Assembly: GCF_943914615.1 (NCBI RefSeq)
Contig: NZ_CALUCS010000007.1
Location: 35,079 to 99,078 of the forward strand
Direction of reading: 5' to 3'
DNA from: an uncultured Corynebacterium sp.
Lineage (GTDB): Bacteria > Actinomycetota > Actinomycetes > Mycobacteriales > Mycobacteriaceae
Length of the DNA stretch: 64,000 nt
The translations under genes were made by a program, and so were the position numbers. Positions within the stretch are counted from its first letter, which is position 1, and every line of letters starts with the position of its first letter. Under the pieces are notes generated by a model that worked only from the letters and a program-made list of their open reading frames with translations, was not told the origin of the DNA and did no database searches. This document shows, one piece after another, positions 1 to 7,525 of the stretch.

Positions 1-183
1 CGTGACGATGGAATCGGTCGGGTGCGTCATCACCGGAATGTCAAAGGAATAAGCGTCGATCTTCCACGACGTATCCACATCGTGCGAACTGCGGGTGCGC
101 CTGGACGGCACAATGTCGATCTGATTCAGACCGTACACCCGGCGGGCAGCGCGCGAACGTCCGATATCAACGTATTCCTGCAT
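1..183 (-). CDS. guaB3: GuaB3 family IMP dehydrogenase-related protein (partial, N-terminus only)
   Basis: The minus strand opens with ATG at 183 and stays open to the window edge, giving 61 residues that begin MQEYVDIGRSRAARRVYGL and continue through NQIDIVPSRRTR. This is the characteristic N-terminus of the actinobacterial GuaB3 proteins, IMP dehydrogenase paralogues lying directly downstream of guaB. The C-terminal part lies outside the window. It sits 27 bp behind guaB on the same strand, so co-transcription is likely. Its catalytic role in actinobacteria is less certain than that of guaB itself. Confidence 0.9.
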   Translation of the reverse strand, partial: MQEYVDIGRSRAARRVYGLNQIDIVPSRRTRSSHDVDTSWKIDAYSFDIPVMTHPTDSIVT

Positions 184-210
184 GACTGGATTGCTCCTTA
201 AAAGCGTGCT

Positions 211-1761
211 TTAGCGGTTCGGGTTGTAGTTCGGCGCTTCCATGATGCCCTGCACATCGTGCGGGTGCGATTCGCGCAGCCCCGCGCCGGTGATACGCAC
301 GAAGCGTGCGTTGTGCAGCTCGGGGATCGTCGCCGCGCCGGTGTAGCCCATGGCAGCGCGCAGGCCGCCGACCTGCTGGTGCAGGATCGAGCCGATGGAG
401 CCGCGGAACGGTACGCGGCCCTCGATGCCTTCCGGCACCAGCTTCTCCTCGGACTGCACGTCGGCCTGGAAGTAACGGTCCTTGGAGTAGGAGCGCTTCT
501 CGCCGGTCAGGCCACGCCCCTGCATGGCGCCCATGGAGCCCATGCCGCGGTAGCGCTTGTACTGCTTGCCGTTGATAGTCACGATCTCGCCGGGAGTCTC
601 GGCCGATCCGGCGAGCATGGAGCCCAGCATTACTGTGGACGCCCCAGCCGCCAGTGCCTTGGCGATGTCGCCGGAGAACTGCATGCCTCCATCGGCGATG
701 ATCGGCACGCCCGCCTTCTTGGCTGGGACGGCCGCTTCCATGATGGCTGTGATCTGCGGGGCACCAACGCCCGCGACGACGCGGGTGGTGCAGATGGAGC
801 CCGGGCCGATACCGACCTTGATGCCGTCTGCTCCGGCTTCGATCATGGCCTGCGCTGCCTCGCGGGTGGCGAGGTTGCCGCCGACGACATCTACGCGGTC
901 GCCGAACTCCTTCTTCACGCGGGAAACCATGTCCAGCACGCCACGGTTGTGGGCGTGGGCGGTATCGACGATCAGCACATCCACACCAGCATCCACTAGG
1001 TTGCCTGCGCGGGTCCAGGCGTCCTCGCCGGTGCCGATACCAGCGGCGGCCAACAGGCGGCCGGAGGAGTCCTTCGCAGCTAGTGGGTACTGCTCGCGCT
1101 TGGCGAAGTCCTTGACGGTGATCAGGCCGGTCAGCTTGCCAGCACCGTCGACGATCGGCAGCTTTTCAACCTTGTTTTCGGAAAGCAGGCTCAGGGCAGC
1201 TTCGGCGGACACGCCCTCCTGAGCTACGACCAGTGGCATAGGGGTCATGGCTTCGGAGACCTTGCGGCTGAAGTCGCTTTCGAAGCGCATGTCGCGGTTG
1301 GTGAGAATGCCAACCAGCACGCCTTCGTCATCCACAACCGGCAGTCCGGAGATGCGGTAGCGGGCACACAGATCGTCTACCTCCTGGATGGTCATGTCCG
1401 GGGAGGCGGTAACCGGGTCGGTGATCATGCCAGCCTCGGAGCGCTTGACGATCTCTACCTGCTGCGCCTGGTCCTCGATGGACAGGTTGCGGTGCAGTAC
1501 GCCGATACCGCCGTGGCGGGCCATGGCGACAGCCATGCGTGCCTCGGTGACGGTATCCATTGCAGCGGAGGCCACCGGGATGTTCAGGTTGATGTTGCGG
1601 GTGAACTGGGTGGAGGTGTCCACGCCGGAGGGGATCACCTCGGAGGCGGCGGGCAGCAGCAGGACGTCATCGAAAGTCAGCCCAACCAGTGCAACCTTGT
1701 TAGGGTCGTCGCCGCCGGTGGAAACTGGGTAAATCTTCGCGTTCATCTCTGGGTTCGTCAC
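211..1761 (-). CDS. guaB: Inosine-5'-monophosphate dehydrogenase
   Basis: This 516-residue enzyme oxidises IMP to XMP with NAD+, the committed step of guanine nucleotide synthesis, in the cytoplasm. The N-terminal TIM-barrel segment contains LTFDDVLLLPA and ASAAMDTVTE. Two CBS domains occupy roughly residues 115-235 (DPVTASPDMTI; MTPMPLVVAQEG). The catalytic loop GIGPGSICTTR carries the cysteine that forms the thioimidate with IMP, and the active-site flap GAMQGRG follows. Length is typical of bacterial GuaB. It is followed by guaB3 and is divergent from the DUF5319 gene, an arrangement shared with M. tuberculosis Rv3411c/Rv3412. Confidence 0.98.
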   Translation of the reverse strand: MTNPEMNAKIYPVSTGGDDPNKVALVGLTFDDVLLLPAASEVIPSGVDTSTQFTRNINLNIPVASAAMDTVTEARMAVAMARHGGIGVLHRNLSIEDQAQQVEIVKRSEAGMITDPVTASPDMTIQEVDDLCARYRISGLPVVDDEGVLVGILTNRDMRFESDFSRKVSEAMTPMPLVVAQEGVSAEAALSLLSENKVEKLPIVDGAGKLTGLITVKDFAKREQYPLAAKDSSGRLLAAAGIGTGEDAWTRAGNLVDAGVDVLIVDTAHAHNRGVLDMVSRVKKEFGDRVDVVGGNLATREAAQAMIEAGADGIKVGIGPGSICTTRVVAGVGAPQITAIMEAAVPAKKAGVPIIADGGMQFSGDIAKALAAGASTVMLGSMLAGSAETPGEIVTINGKQYKRYRGMGSMGAMQGRGLTGEKRSYSKDRYFQADVQSEEKLVPEGIEGRVPFRGSIGSILHQQVGGLRAAMGYTGAATIPELHNARFVRITGAGLRESHPHDVQGIMEAPNYNPNR

Positions 1762-2038
1762 AGGTTGCCCGACCTTCCTCTAGAAAATTCTGCGGCGCTG
1801 CCCACCAGGGCTTGGGTGCCTGGGAGTTCTCGCCATCTTTTCGCCGATGTACTACAGAATAACCCTTCGCAGCGCGTTTTTGTGTGCCGGGGTTAGGTAG
1901 CGCGGCGGGGCACGCACTTCGTTCTCATCCCTCAGTTTGTAGACGATCCATTCCCCAGTTTGTGCGCGTTTCATTCCCCAGTTTGTAGTGAGGCGATGCT
2001 TTTGCCTTGCATTGCCGACCACAGGGTACGGTGTTGGT
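1762..2038. promoter_or_regulatory. Divergent intergenic region between guaB and the DUF5319 gene
   Basis: This 277 bp gap lies between two divergent genes and should hold promoters for both. I see no strong hairpin or recognised operator. Two copies of the short string TTTGT with CATTCCCCAGTTTGT-like context (around 1951 and 1972) form an imperfect direct repeat just upstream of the DUF5319 gene. Confidence 0.4.
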
Positions 2039-2458
2039 GTGAGCTTTAACCACGATCAGATGCCGCCGGACCCTTTCGCCGATGATCCGAACGACCCTGC
2101 GTCGTTCCTGGATCCCGACGAGTCTAATGAGGCCGTTCCGCCGTTGTCTCCCGATGAGGTTCAGGCTCTGCGGGAGGATCTGCAGAACGTCCGGGATTTC
2201 CGCAAACTGTTGGAGCCGCGCGGGGTTCGCGGGATCACCATGCTGTGCGAGGATTGCGAGGACAGTCATTTCTACGACTGGGACATCATCGAGTCGAATA
2301 TTCGCACGATGTTGAACAACGAGCTGGTGCCAGTGCACGAGCCGTCAGCGCAGCCAAACCCGAATGATTATGTGACCTGGGATTATTGCCTGGGTTATGC
2401 GGACGCGATCGATTTCGCGTTCCACGGACTGCGTCCGCCGTTCCTCTGGGGGAAGTAA
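2039..2458 (+). CDS. DUF5319 family conserved actinobacterial protein
   Basis: A small acidic cytoplasmic protein of 139 residues, orthologous by sequence and position to M. tuberculosis Rv3412. It contains DQMPPDPFADDPNDP at the N-terminus, then CEDCEDSHFYDWDI and a C-terminal WDYCLGYADA segment, all hallmarks of the DUF5319 family. The paired cysteines (C-E-D-C) could bind a metal, but this is inference. I chose the GTG at 2039 because the family starts near SFNHDQMPP; an ATG at 1988 would add 17 residues that do not look conserved. The stop codon abuts the stop of the convergent rsdA gene. Function unknown. Confidence 0.85.
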   Translation: MSFNHDQMPPDPFADDPNDPASFLDPDESNEAVPPLSPDEVQALREDLQNVRDFRKLLEPRGVRGITMLCEDCEDSHFYDWDIIESNIRTMLNNELVPVHEPSAQPNPNDYVTWDYCLGYADAIDFAFHGLRPPFLWGK

Positions 2459-3361
2459 CTAGCTGCCTTCCGCGCGCGGGGAGTTGTAGTCGGTGAGCAC
2501 CGGCAGCGGCTCTGGGTTACGTGGCCCGCCCGTGGTTGGAGTCGGCTGGTCCTGACGAGTTGCCGTAGGCTCGTCTGGCTTCTGCGTTTTCGAAGTCGTC
2601 TCGGTGGGTTTCGTCGGCGCTTGGGATCCCGCCGGCATCGCTGGCCCCGGCTGCCCAGGGGCATCCGTCCCGCCGAGCAGAATGGTGGTCGTCGGGATTT
2701 CCTCTACAGCTGTTACCTCAGGCGCCTTGGAGCTCTTTGTAGCGGGCTTACTCGACTTATTCTCTTCCTTCTGGCGCTTCTCGTCGTTGGACTCGCGGTC
2801 GCTCTTTTCGCTGCGCCCCTGCTTGTCTGCAGCGTTCTCTTCGCTGAGGACGCCATCTTGCCCACTAGCGGAGCCCTCAGCAAGTCCGTTGGAGCCCTCT
2901 GCTTCCACAGCTTCCTGCTCGGCCACGGTATCGCGCTTCACGTGTGCGCCCTGCGAGCTGGAGTATGCAGCGTAGCCCAGGCCACCCACGGCGATGGCTG
3001 CGGCCACTCCGCCGGCGATCAGCATGCTAGTCAGGGAAACTCCCCCGGCAGCGGCTGCCTTGGCGCTGGTGCGCAGCAGGCGCGAACCGTTATCCGCACC
3101 CCCTACTGCTTCGACCATTTCAGCTTCAGATTCTTCGCCGCTATCTTCCGCAAACAGGAAGCTTACGTCCGGCGCGGGCGGAATATCCTGGTAGAGCTCC
3201 TCACGGTGGGCAACTAGATCCGCAAAAACAGGGTCGTTGGAATCAAAGTTTTCCGTTTCCGGAATCGCCTCGCCGCGGCCGATCGCATCAAGGATGCGAT
3301 CTACATCCAGGATGGAAGCGAAGTTCTCCTCGCCCTCCCGGAAGCCGTAATTCTGCGCCAT
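2459..3361 (-). CDS. rsdA: Anti-sigma-D factor RsdA-like membrane protein
   Basis: A 300-residue single-pass membrane protein. Residues about 10-65 (FASILDVDRILDAIGRG ... DPVFADLVAHREEL) match the SigD-binding N-terminal region of RsdA from M. tuberculosis (Rv3413c). One transmembrane helix lies at about 108-133, followed by a long Ser/Lys/Glu- and Pro/Thr-rich extracytoplasmic tail. It lies just downstream of sigD, the usual sigma/anti-sigma order. By analogy it would hold SigD at the membrane until proteolysis releases it. The outer tail is low in complexity and offers no recognisable sensor fold. Confidence 0.85.
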   Translation of the reverse strand: MAQNYGFREGEENFASILDVDRILDAIGRGEAIPETENFDSNDPVFADLVAHREELYQDIPPAPDVSFLFAEDSGEESEAEMVEAVGGADNGSRLLRTSAKAAAAGGVSLTSMLIAGGVAAAIAVGGLGYAAYSSSQGAHVKRDTVAEQEAVEAEGSNGLAEGSASGQDGVLSEENAADKQGRSEKSDRESNDEKRQKEENKSSKPATKSSKAPEVTAVEEIPTTTILLGGTDAPGQPGPAMPAGSQAPTKPTETTSKTQKPDEPTATRQDQPTPTTGGPRNPEPLPVLTDYNSPRAEGS

Positions 3362-3388
3362 GGCTGTTGAGCTCTTTTCTTTCCCGAA

Positions 3389-3402
3389 CTACCCGAGGGT
3401 AG
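3389..3402. promoter_or_regulatory. Perfect 14-bp palindrome between sigD and rsdA
   Basis: CTACCCGAGGGTAG is a perfect inverted repeat inside the 45 bp gap between the sigD stop and the rsdA start. The adjacent GCTACCTAC (3402-3410) is the reverse complement of GTAGGTAGC found upstream of whcB at 4312-4320. It may be an operator or a small mRNA hairpin; function unknown. Confidence 0.35.
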
Positions 3403-3406
3403 CTAC

Positions 3407-4045
3407 CTACTTTTGAATAATTCCGTGCTTCTTTAGCTTCATAACCGCGCGGTGCTGAGCAACGCGAACGGCTGTTGGCTTCGAGCCTACGATCTCCGCG
3501 GTCTCCTCTGCGGAGTAGCCGTGAATAACTCGAAGAAGAAGGATTTCTCGTGATTTCTCACTGAGAATATCGAGCTTCCTAGCTAAATCGTTACATGAAT
3601 CTTGGCTTAAGTACACCTCTTCAGGTGAATCCTGGAAACTCTCTTCCTCCGGTACCTCCTCGGTCGGATCAGAAATATCCCGGGTTTGAAAACGGTAGGC
3701 GTCAGTAATCTTGTTTCGCGCCACCTGGTAGACGAAGGCCATAAACGGTGCCCCACGATCCTCATACCCGGGAAGAGCCTTAGCCACCGCAATGCAGACG
3801 TCCTGTGCGACGTCATCAGGCGTAGGGTAGCCGTTCATACTCAGCTTGCCGCGACAGAAGAGAACCACCTTTGGGTGGATCAGCTGAATAAGACGATTAA
3901 CTGCGCGACGGTCTTGGTCAATGGCCGCCGGGAGGAGATCTCGAATCTCCTCGTCGGTTTCCTGGTCTGCAGCCATCGCCTCTACTCCGTCAAATACTCG
4001 CACGTTTTTAGCAACGTCTTTATCAATGTGGATTGAAACTATCAC
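3407..4045 (-). CDS. sigD: ECF-type RNA polymerase sigma factor SigD
   Basis: A sigma-70 family factor of the ECF group, 212 residues from a GTG start at 4045. Region 2 is seen in DDVAQDVCIAVAKALPGY and the core-binding/-10 segment FMAFVYQVARNKITDAYR. Region 4 is seen in LSEKSREILLLRVIHGYSAEETAEIVGSKPTAVRVAQHRA, a helix-turn-helix for the -35 element. Position next to rsdA, whcB and guaB matches M. tuberculosis sigD (Rv3414c). An ATG at 3976 (MAADQETDEE) with a nearby GAGG is an alternative, possibly better, start giving 189 residues. In corynebacteria SigD controls envelope and mycolate-related genes. Confidence 0.92.
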   Translation of the reverse strand: MIVSIHIDKDVAKNVRVFDGVEAMAADQETDEEIRDLLPAAIDQDRRAVNRLIQLIHPKVVLFCRGKLSMNGYPTPDDVAQDVCIAVAKALPGYEDRGAPFMAFVYQVARNKITDAYRFQTRDISDPTEEVPEEESFQDSPEEVYLSQDSCNDLARKLDILSEKSREILLLRVIHGYSAEETAEIVGSKPTAVRVAQHRAVMKLKKHGIIQK

Positions 4046-4465
4046 ACCGCGCCGACAGCCCCGGATCGACTAAAAGGGGACTGTTCGATTTCTCCTCACG
4101 CGAATGCAATTGAACAAACCTGAAACATGTTCCCACTTTTGCTCTGGTTTCTCAGCTTACAACAACCCTCCTGACAGCCCTATCTGGCGATCTCCCAGCA
4201 AGATCGCGGGAAGAATACAGCAGGCAGAGGATTTATTAACCCCCTTTGGGGGAATCTAGGCGTGGCGTAGAAACAAGTTAATCCATTGTTCAACTAGCCG
4301 CGTTCCCGCAGGTAGGTAGCCACACCTACGCGAGATAGGTATGCCACAACAGGTTTTGGATACCCAAAAGGCACTCGTTCGTTACTTAGAGTTCACTTAA
4401 GGATTGGAACCTCTCAGACGTCACTACAAGTGAGCATCTGACTTTTCACGAGGAGTAACCACCTA
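4046..4465. promoter_or_regulatory. AT-rich divergent regulatory region between sigD and whcB
   Basis: This 420 bp region is less GC-rich than its surroundings and separates divergent sigD and whcB. It holds an inverted repeat GTAGGT-N6-ACCTAC at 4312-4329, followed by a further ATAGGTAT at about 4335. These could be an operator for whcB. No coding potential is apparent. Confidence 0.4.
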
Positions 4466-4771
4466 ATGCCACAGCCCAGCCAGCTTCCGGGACCCGCTTC
4501 TTCGACTTGGGAATGGCAACTCCATGGCGCATGCCGCGGGGCTGATTCTTCTGTCTTTTTCCACCCGGATGGCGAGCGTGGCCGTGCCCGTGCCATGCGC
4601 GAGCACCGCGCCAAGGCCATCTGCCGTGAGTGCCCAGTGATTGAACAGTGCCGCAACCACGCACTCAGCGTGGGCGAACCCTACGGCATCTGGGGTGGCC
4701 TCAGCGAGTCCGAGCGCGACGCTATCCTGCGCCCCACTTCCCGCAATCGCAATCGCCGCGTAGCCTCCTAG
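4466..4771 (+). CDS. whcB: WhiB-family iron-sulfur transcriptional regulator (WhiB3/WhcB-like)
   Basis: A 101-residue WhiB-like protein that should bind a [4Fe-4S] cluster and act with the primary sigma factor on transcription. Four cysteines fit the family pattern: Cys in HGACRGAD, then C-X2-C-X5-C in AICRECPVIEQC. The GIWGG turn and the basic C-terminus (RNRNRRVAS) for DNA contact follow. The position between groEL1 and sigD matches whiB3 (Rv3416) of M. tuberculosis and whcB of C. glutamicum; the symbol rests on that synteny. A GAGGAG-like ribosome-binding site precedes the ATG. Confidence 0.9.
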   Translation: MPQPSQLPGPASSTWEWQLHGACRGADSSVFFHPDGERGRARAMREHRAKAICRECPVIEQCRNHALSVGEPYGIWGGLSESERDAILRPTSRNRNRRVAS

Positions 4772-4861
4772 CGGGCCGCATAGCCTCCTAGCCGCTGGCT
4801 GGGCGCATAAAGCCCGCCAAGGCAGGCCCGCTTCTCCCACATGAGGTAGCGACCGCAAAAG

Positions 4862-4890
4862 AAAGGGAGAGGGATAATCCCTCTCCCTTT
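4862..4890. terminator. Bidirectional intrinsic terminator between whcB and groEL1
   Basis: A perfect inverted repeat (AAAGGGAGAGGGAT and its complement) with almost no loop and T-rich ends on both strands. It lies between the convergent whcB and groEL1 genes and can serve both. Confidence 0.85.
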
Positions 4891-4927
4891 TATTGCTGCC
4901 TAGCAGCGGGCTACGGCGGCTATACCA

Positions 4928-6547
4928 CTAGTGGGCGTGGCCAGCGTGTGCTCCTGCCTGGGGCGCCGGAGCGGCAGGCTTGTCCACCACGGCGGTCTCA
5001 GTCGTCAGCACCATACGGGCGACGGAGGTGGCGTTTACCACAGCGGAGTGGGTTACCTTCACCGGGTCGATGATGCCCTGCTCCAGCAGGTTTCCGTACT
5101 CCAGGGTGGCAGCGTTAAAGCCCGAGCCGTTGGACTGCTCAGCGATCTTGGAGACCACGACGGCACCGTCCAGGCCAGCGTTGTCGGCGATCCAGTATGC
5201 CGGGCGACGCAGAGCGCGCGCCAGGGAGCGCAGACCGATGCTCTCGTCGCCTTCTGCCTGGCGGGACAGCTCCTCGATCTCAGCTGCAATCTGCACCAGT
5301 ACGGAACCGCCGCCAGCAATTACACCTTCCTGGCTAGCGGCACGCGCTGCGTTGATCGCATCCTCGATGCGCAGCTTGCGCTCGTTGACCTCGGTTTCAG
5401 TAGCGCCACCGGCGCGGATAACGGCTACGCCGCCGGACAACTTCGCCAGACGCTCCTCGAACTTCTCCTTGTCCCAGGAGGAGTCGGTGCGCTCGATGTC
5501 GTTGCGGATCTGGTTACGGCGCTCCTCGACAGCCTCGGCGGAACCAGCACCGTCGACCAGCACGGTCTCTTCCTTGGTGATGTTCACGCGACGGGCGGAA
5601 CCCAGCTGCTCCAGAGTGGTCTCGGAGAGCTTGTGGCCCAGCTCGCTGTCAATGACGGTACCGCCGGTGACGATAGCCAGGTCGTCCATGAACGCAGAGC
5701 GACGGTCGCCGAAGTACGGAGACTTCACGGCTGCGACCTTCAGCGACTTGCGGATGGCGTTCAGCACCAGCATCTGCAGCGGTTCGCCCTCAATGTCCTC
5801 AGCGACGATCAGTAGCGGCTTGCCGGAGTTGGCAACCTTCTCGAGCACCGGCAGGAAGTCCGGCAGGGAGGAGATCTTCTCGCGTACCAGCAGAATCAGC
5901 GGGTTTTCCAGCTCTGCGTGGCCGGTTTCCTGATCCGTAACGAAGTACGGGGACAGGTAGCCCTTGTCGAAGGAAACACCCTCAGTGACGATCGACTCGT
6001 CCTCGATGGACTGGGATTCCTCGACGGTAACCACGCCGTCCTTGCCCACCTTGTCGAAGGCGTCGGCAACCATGGCGCCGATCTTCTCGTCGCGAGAAGA
6101 AACGGTGGCGACATTGGCGATGGCGGCGTTGTCCGCAACTGGCTGCGCCAGCTCGCGCAGCAGTTCCACAACGCGCTCGGTGCCCTGGGCGATGCCACGG
6201 TTGACGGCGATCGGGTTGGCGCCGGCAGCCACGGTGCGCAGGCCCTCGTTAATCAGGGCCTGGGCCAGCAGCGTGGCGGTGGTGGTGCCGTCACCTGCGA
6301 TGTCGTTGGTTTTGATGGCCACGGACTTGACCAGCTGGGCACCCAGGTTCTCGAAGGGGTCCTCCAGGTCGATGTCGCGAGCAATGGTCACGCCATCGTT
6401 GGTTACGGTCGGGCCACCGAAGGCCTTGTCCAGCACGACGTTGCGGCCGCGCGGGCCTAGGGTCACCTTCACCGCGTCCGCCAGGGCGTCTACGCCCTTC
6501 TGCAGCCCCTCGCGGGCCTCTTGATCAAATGCGATGAGTTTTGACAT
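4928..6547 (-). CDS. groEL1: 60 kDa chaperonin GroEL1
   Basis: A type I chaperonin subunit of 539 residues that folds proteins in an ATP-driven double ring with GroES. Conserved parts include VTLGPRGRNVVLDK near residue 30, the ATPase motif DGTTTAT near residue 86, and VAVIRAGGATETEV. The C-terminus ends in AGAHAGHAH, a histidine-containing tail like mycobacterial GroEL1, in place of the usual Gly-Gly-Met repeat. It lies 12 bp behind groES in one operon under a CIRCE operator. A second groEL copy elsewhere is usual in this group. Confidence 0.95.
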   Translation of the reverse strand: MSKLIAFDQEAREGLQKGVDALADAVKVTLGPRGRNVVLDKAFGGPTVTNDGVTIARDIDLEDPFENLGAQLVKSVAIKTNDIAGDGTTTATLLAQALINEGLRTVAAGANPIAVNRGIAQGTERVVELLRELAQPVADNAAIANVATVSSRDEKIGAMVADAFDKVGKDGVVTVEESQSIEDESIVTEGVSFDKGYLSPYFVTDQETGHAELENPLILLVREKISSLPDFLPVLEKVANSGKPLLIVAEDIEGEPLQMLVLNAIRKSLKVAAVKSPYFGDRRSAFMDDLAIVTGGTVIDSELGHKLSETTLEQLGSARRVNITKEETVLVDGAGSAEAVEERRNQIRNDIERTDSSWDKEKFEERLAKLSGGVAVIRAGGATETEVNERKLRIEDAINAARAASQEGVIAGGGSVLVQIAAEIEELSRQAEGDESIGLRSLARALRRPAYWIADNAGLDGAVVVSKIAEQSNGSGFNAATLEYGNLLEQGIIDPVKVTHSAVVNATSVARMVLTTETAVVDKPAAPAPQAGAHAGHAH

Positions 6548-6559
6548 GCAGCTACCCGC

Positions 6560-6859
6560 TTACTTTTCGATGACAGCGAGGATGTCGCGCTGGTTCAGTA
6601 GCAGGTACTCTTCGCCGTCGTACTTCAGCTCGGTGCCGCCGTACTTGGAGAAGACGACGGTGTCGCCCTCCTTTACATCCATCGGGATGCGGTCGTCGTC
6701 ATCTGCCCAGCGGCCGGGGCCGACAGCGATGACGGTAGCCTCCTGCGGCTTCTCCTTTGCGGAGTCCGGGATGACCAGGCCGGATGCGGTAGTGGTCTCC
6801 GCCTCGACGATCTGGACGAGGACGCGGTCCTCAAGGGGCTTGATGTTGACGTTAGCCAC
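6560..6859 (-). CDS. groES: 10 kDa co-chaperonin GroES
   Basis: A 99-residue lid protein for GroEL. The sequence begins with (GTG) VANVNIKPLEDRVLVQ and contains the mobile-loop region EAETTTASGLVIPDSAK and the roof segment. The GTG start at 6859 was chosen because GGAGG stands 9 bp upstream and because the GroES family starts here; a longer reading frame upstream is not conserved. It is followed by groEL1 at 12 bp. Confidence 0.96.
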   Translation of the reverse strand: MANVNIKPLEDRVLVQIVEAETTTASGLVIPDSAKEKPQEATVIAVGPGRWADDDDRIPMDVKEGDTVVFSKYGGTELKYDGEEYLLLNQRDILAVIEK

Positions 6860-6976
6860 GATTGAATACCTCCGTGTATTCGAGCTGTAGATTTCACTCT
6901 TGTGAACTGTTGTGCCGGTTGGTTTTCCAGATACAGCCGTCGTCGCGGGTGAACAACTGTGAGTCAAACAACCTAT

Positions 6977-7003
6977 CTGGCACTCTACCCTCGCAAGTGC
7001 TAA
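6977..7003. promoter_or_regulatory. CIRCE operator (HrcA binding site) upstream of groES-groEL1
   Basis: The sequence CTGGCACTC-N9-AAGTGCTAA matches the CIRCE consensus TTAGCACTC-N9-GAGTGCTAA in 15 of 18 arm positions with the exact 9-bp spacer. It lies about 120 bp upstream of the groES start. HrcA binding here would repress the operon until heat stress. HrcA itself is not in the window. Confidence 0.88.
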
Positions 7004-7022
7004 CGCTCAACCAACCCCGGTG

Positions 7023-7451
7023 CTAGATCCCTTTAGTCAGGTTAACTACCGCGTTGTGCCACAGCTCGTAATCCTTGGAGTTGTCTTCCTTGTAGTTCTC
7101 AACTGCGCGGATGCCGTCGTGGATCGACTTGACGTCCTCGTCGGTCAGCCCTGCCCCCTCGTCGCCGACGAACAGCACCGGGCCGAGGATCGCGCGAGCC
7201 GGGTCAGAAATGAAGCTGGAATCGCCGGTCTCCTGCTCCTTGCGCCCCATGGAAGCCAGCGGGTTAGGCTCCGGGTTCTCCTCCTTGCGCGCGTCGGAGG
7301 AGTAAATCGCGGCAACGGTCAGACCGCTTTCCACGAAAACCACGTGCAGGCGATCCTGCTCGCTTCCGCCCAGAACGTCGGCAGCCTCCGACAGATCAAT
7401 GTCCATTTCCTTCGTCTGAAGGTCCGGCGTTACCAGCATGCTGCGTGGCAT
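7023..7451 (-). CDS. Conserved hypothetical corynebacterial protein
   Basis: A 142-residue acidic protein with no recognisable catalytic motif, signal peptide or membrane helix. It reads MPRSMLVTPDLQTKEMD at the start and has a core LHVVFVESGLTVAAIYSS and a C-terminal ENYKEDNSKDYELWHNAV. It lies between groES and the tsa fusion on the same strand, ending just before the CIRCE/promoter region of groES. I do not recognise the family; codon use looks native. It may belong to the upstream tsa transcript. Confidence 0.7.
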   Translation of the reverse strand: MPRSMLVTPDLQTKEMDIDLSEAADVLGGSEQDRLHVVFVESGLTVAAIYSSDARKEENPEPNPLASMGRKEQETGDSSFISDPARAILGPVLFVGDEGAGLTDEDVKSIHDGIRAVENYKEDNSKDYELWHNAVVNLTKGI

Positions 7452-7525
7452 ATTGAGCTCCTAGCTTGTTAGGTGATGAAAAAGTTGTGAGTTTTTGGAC
7501 AGTCACAGAACATCTTGCCAGCAAA

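Noticed and set aside
4931..5933. Long open frames antisense to groEL1, rpoA, rpsC and others
   Set aside because: They mirror the codon structure of well-supported GC-rich genes and show no family features.
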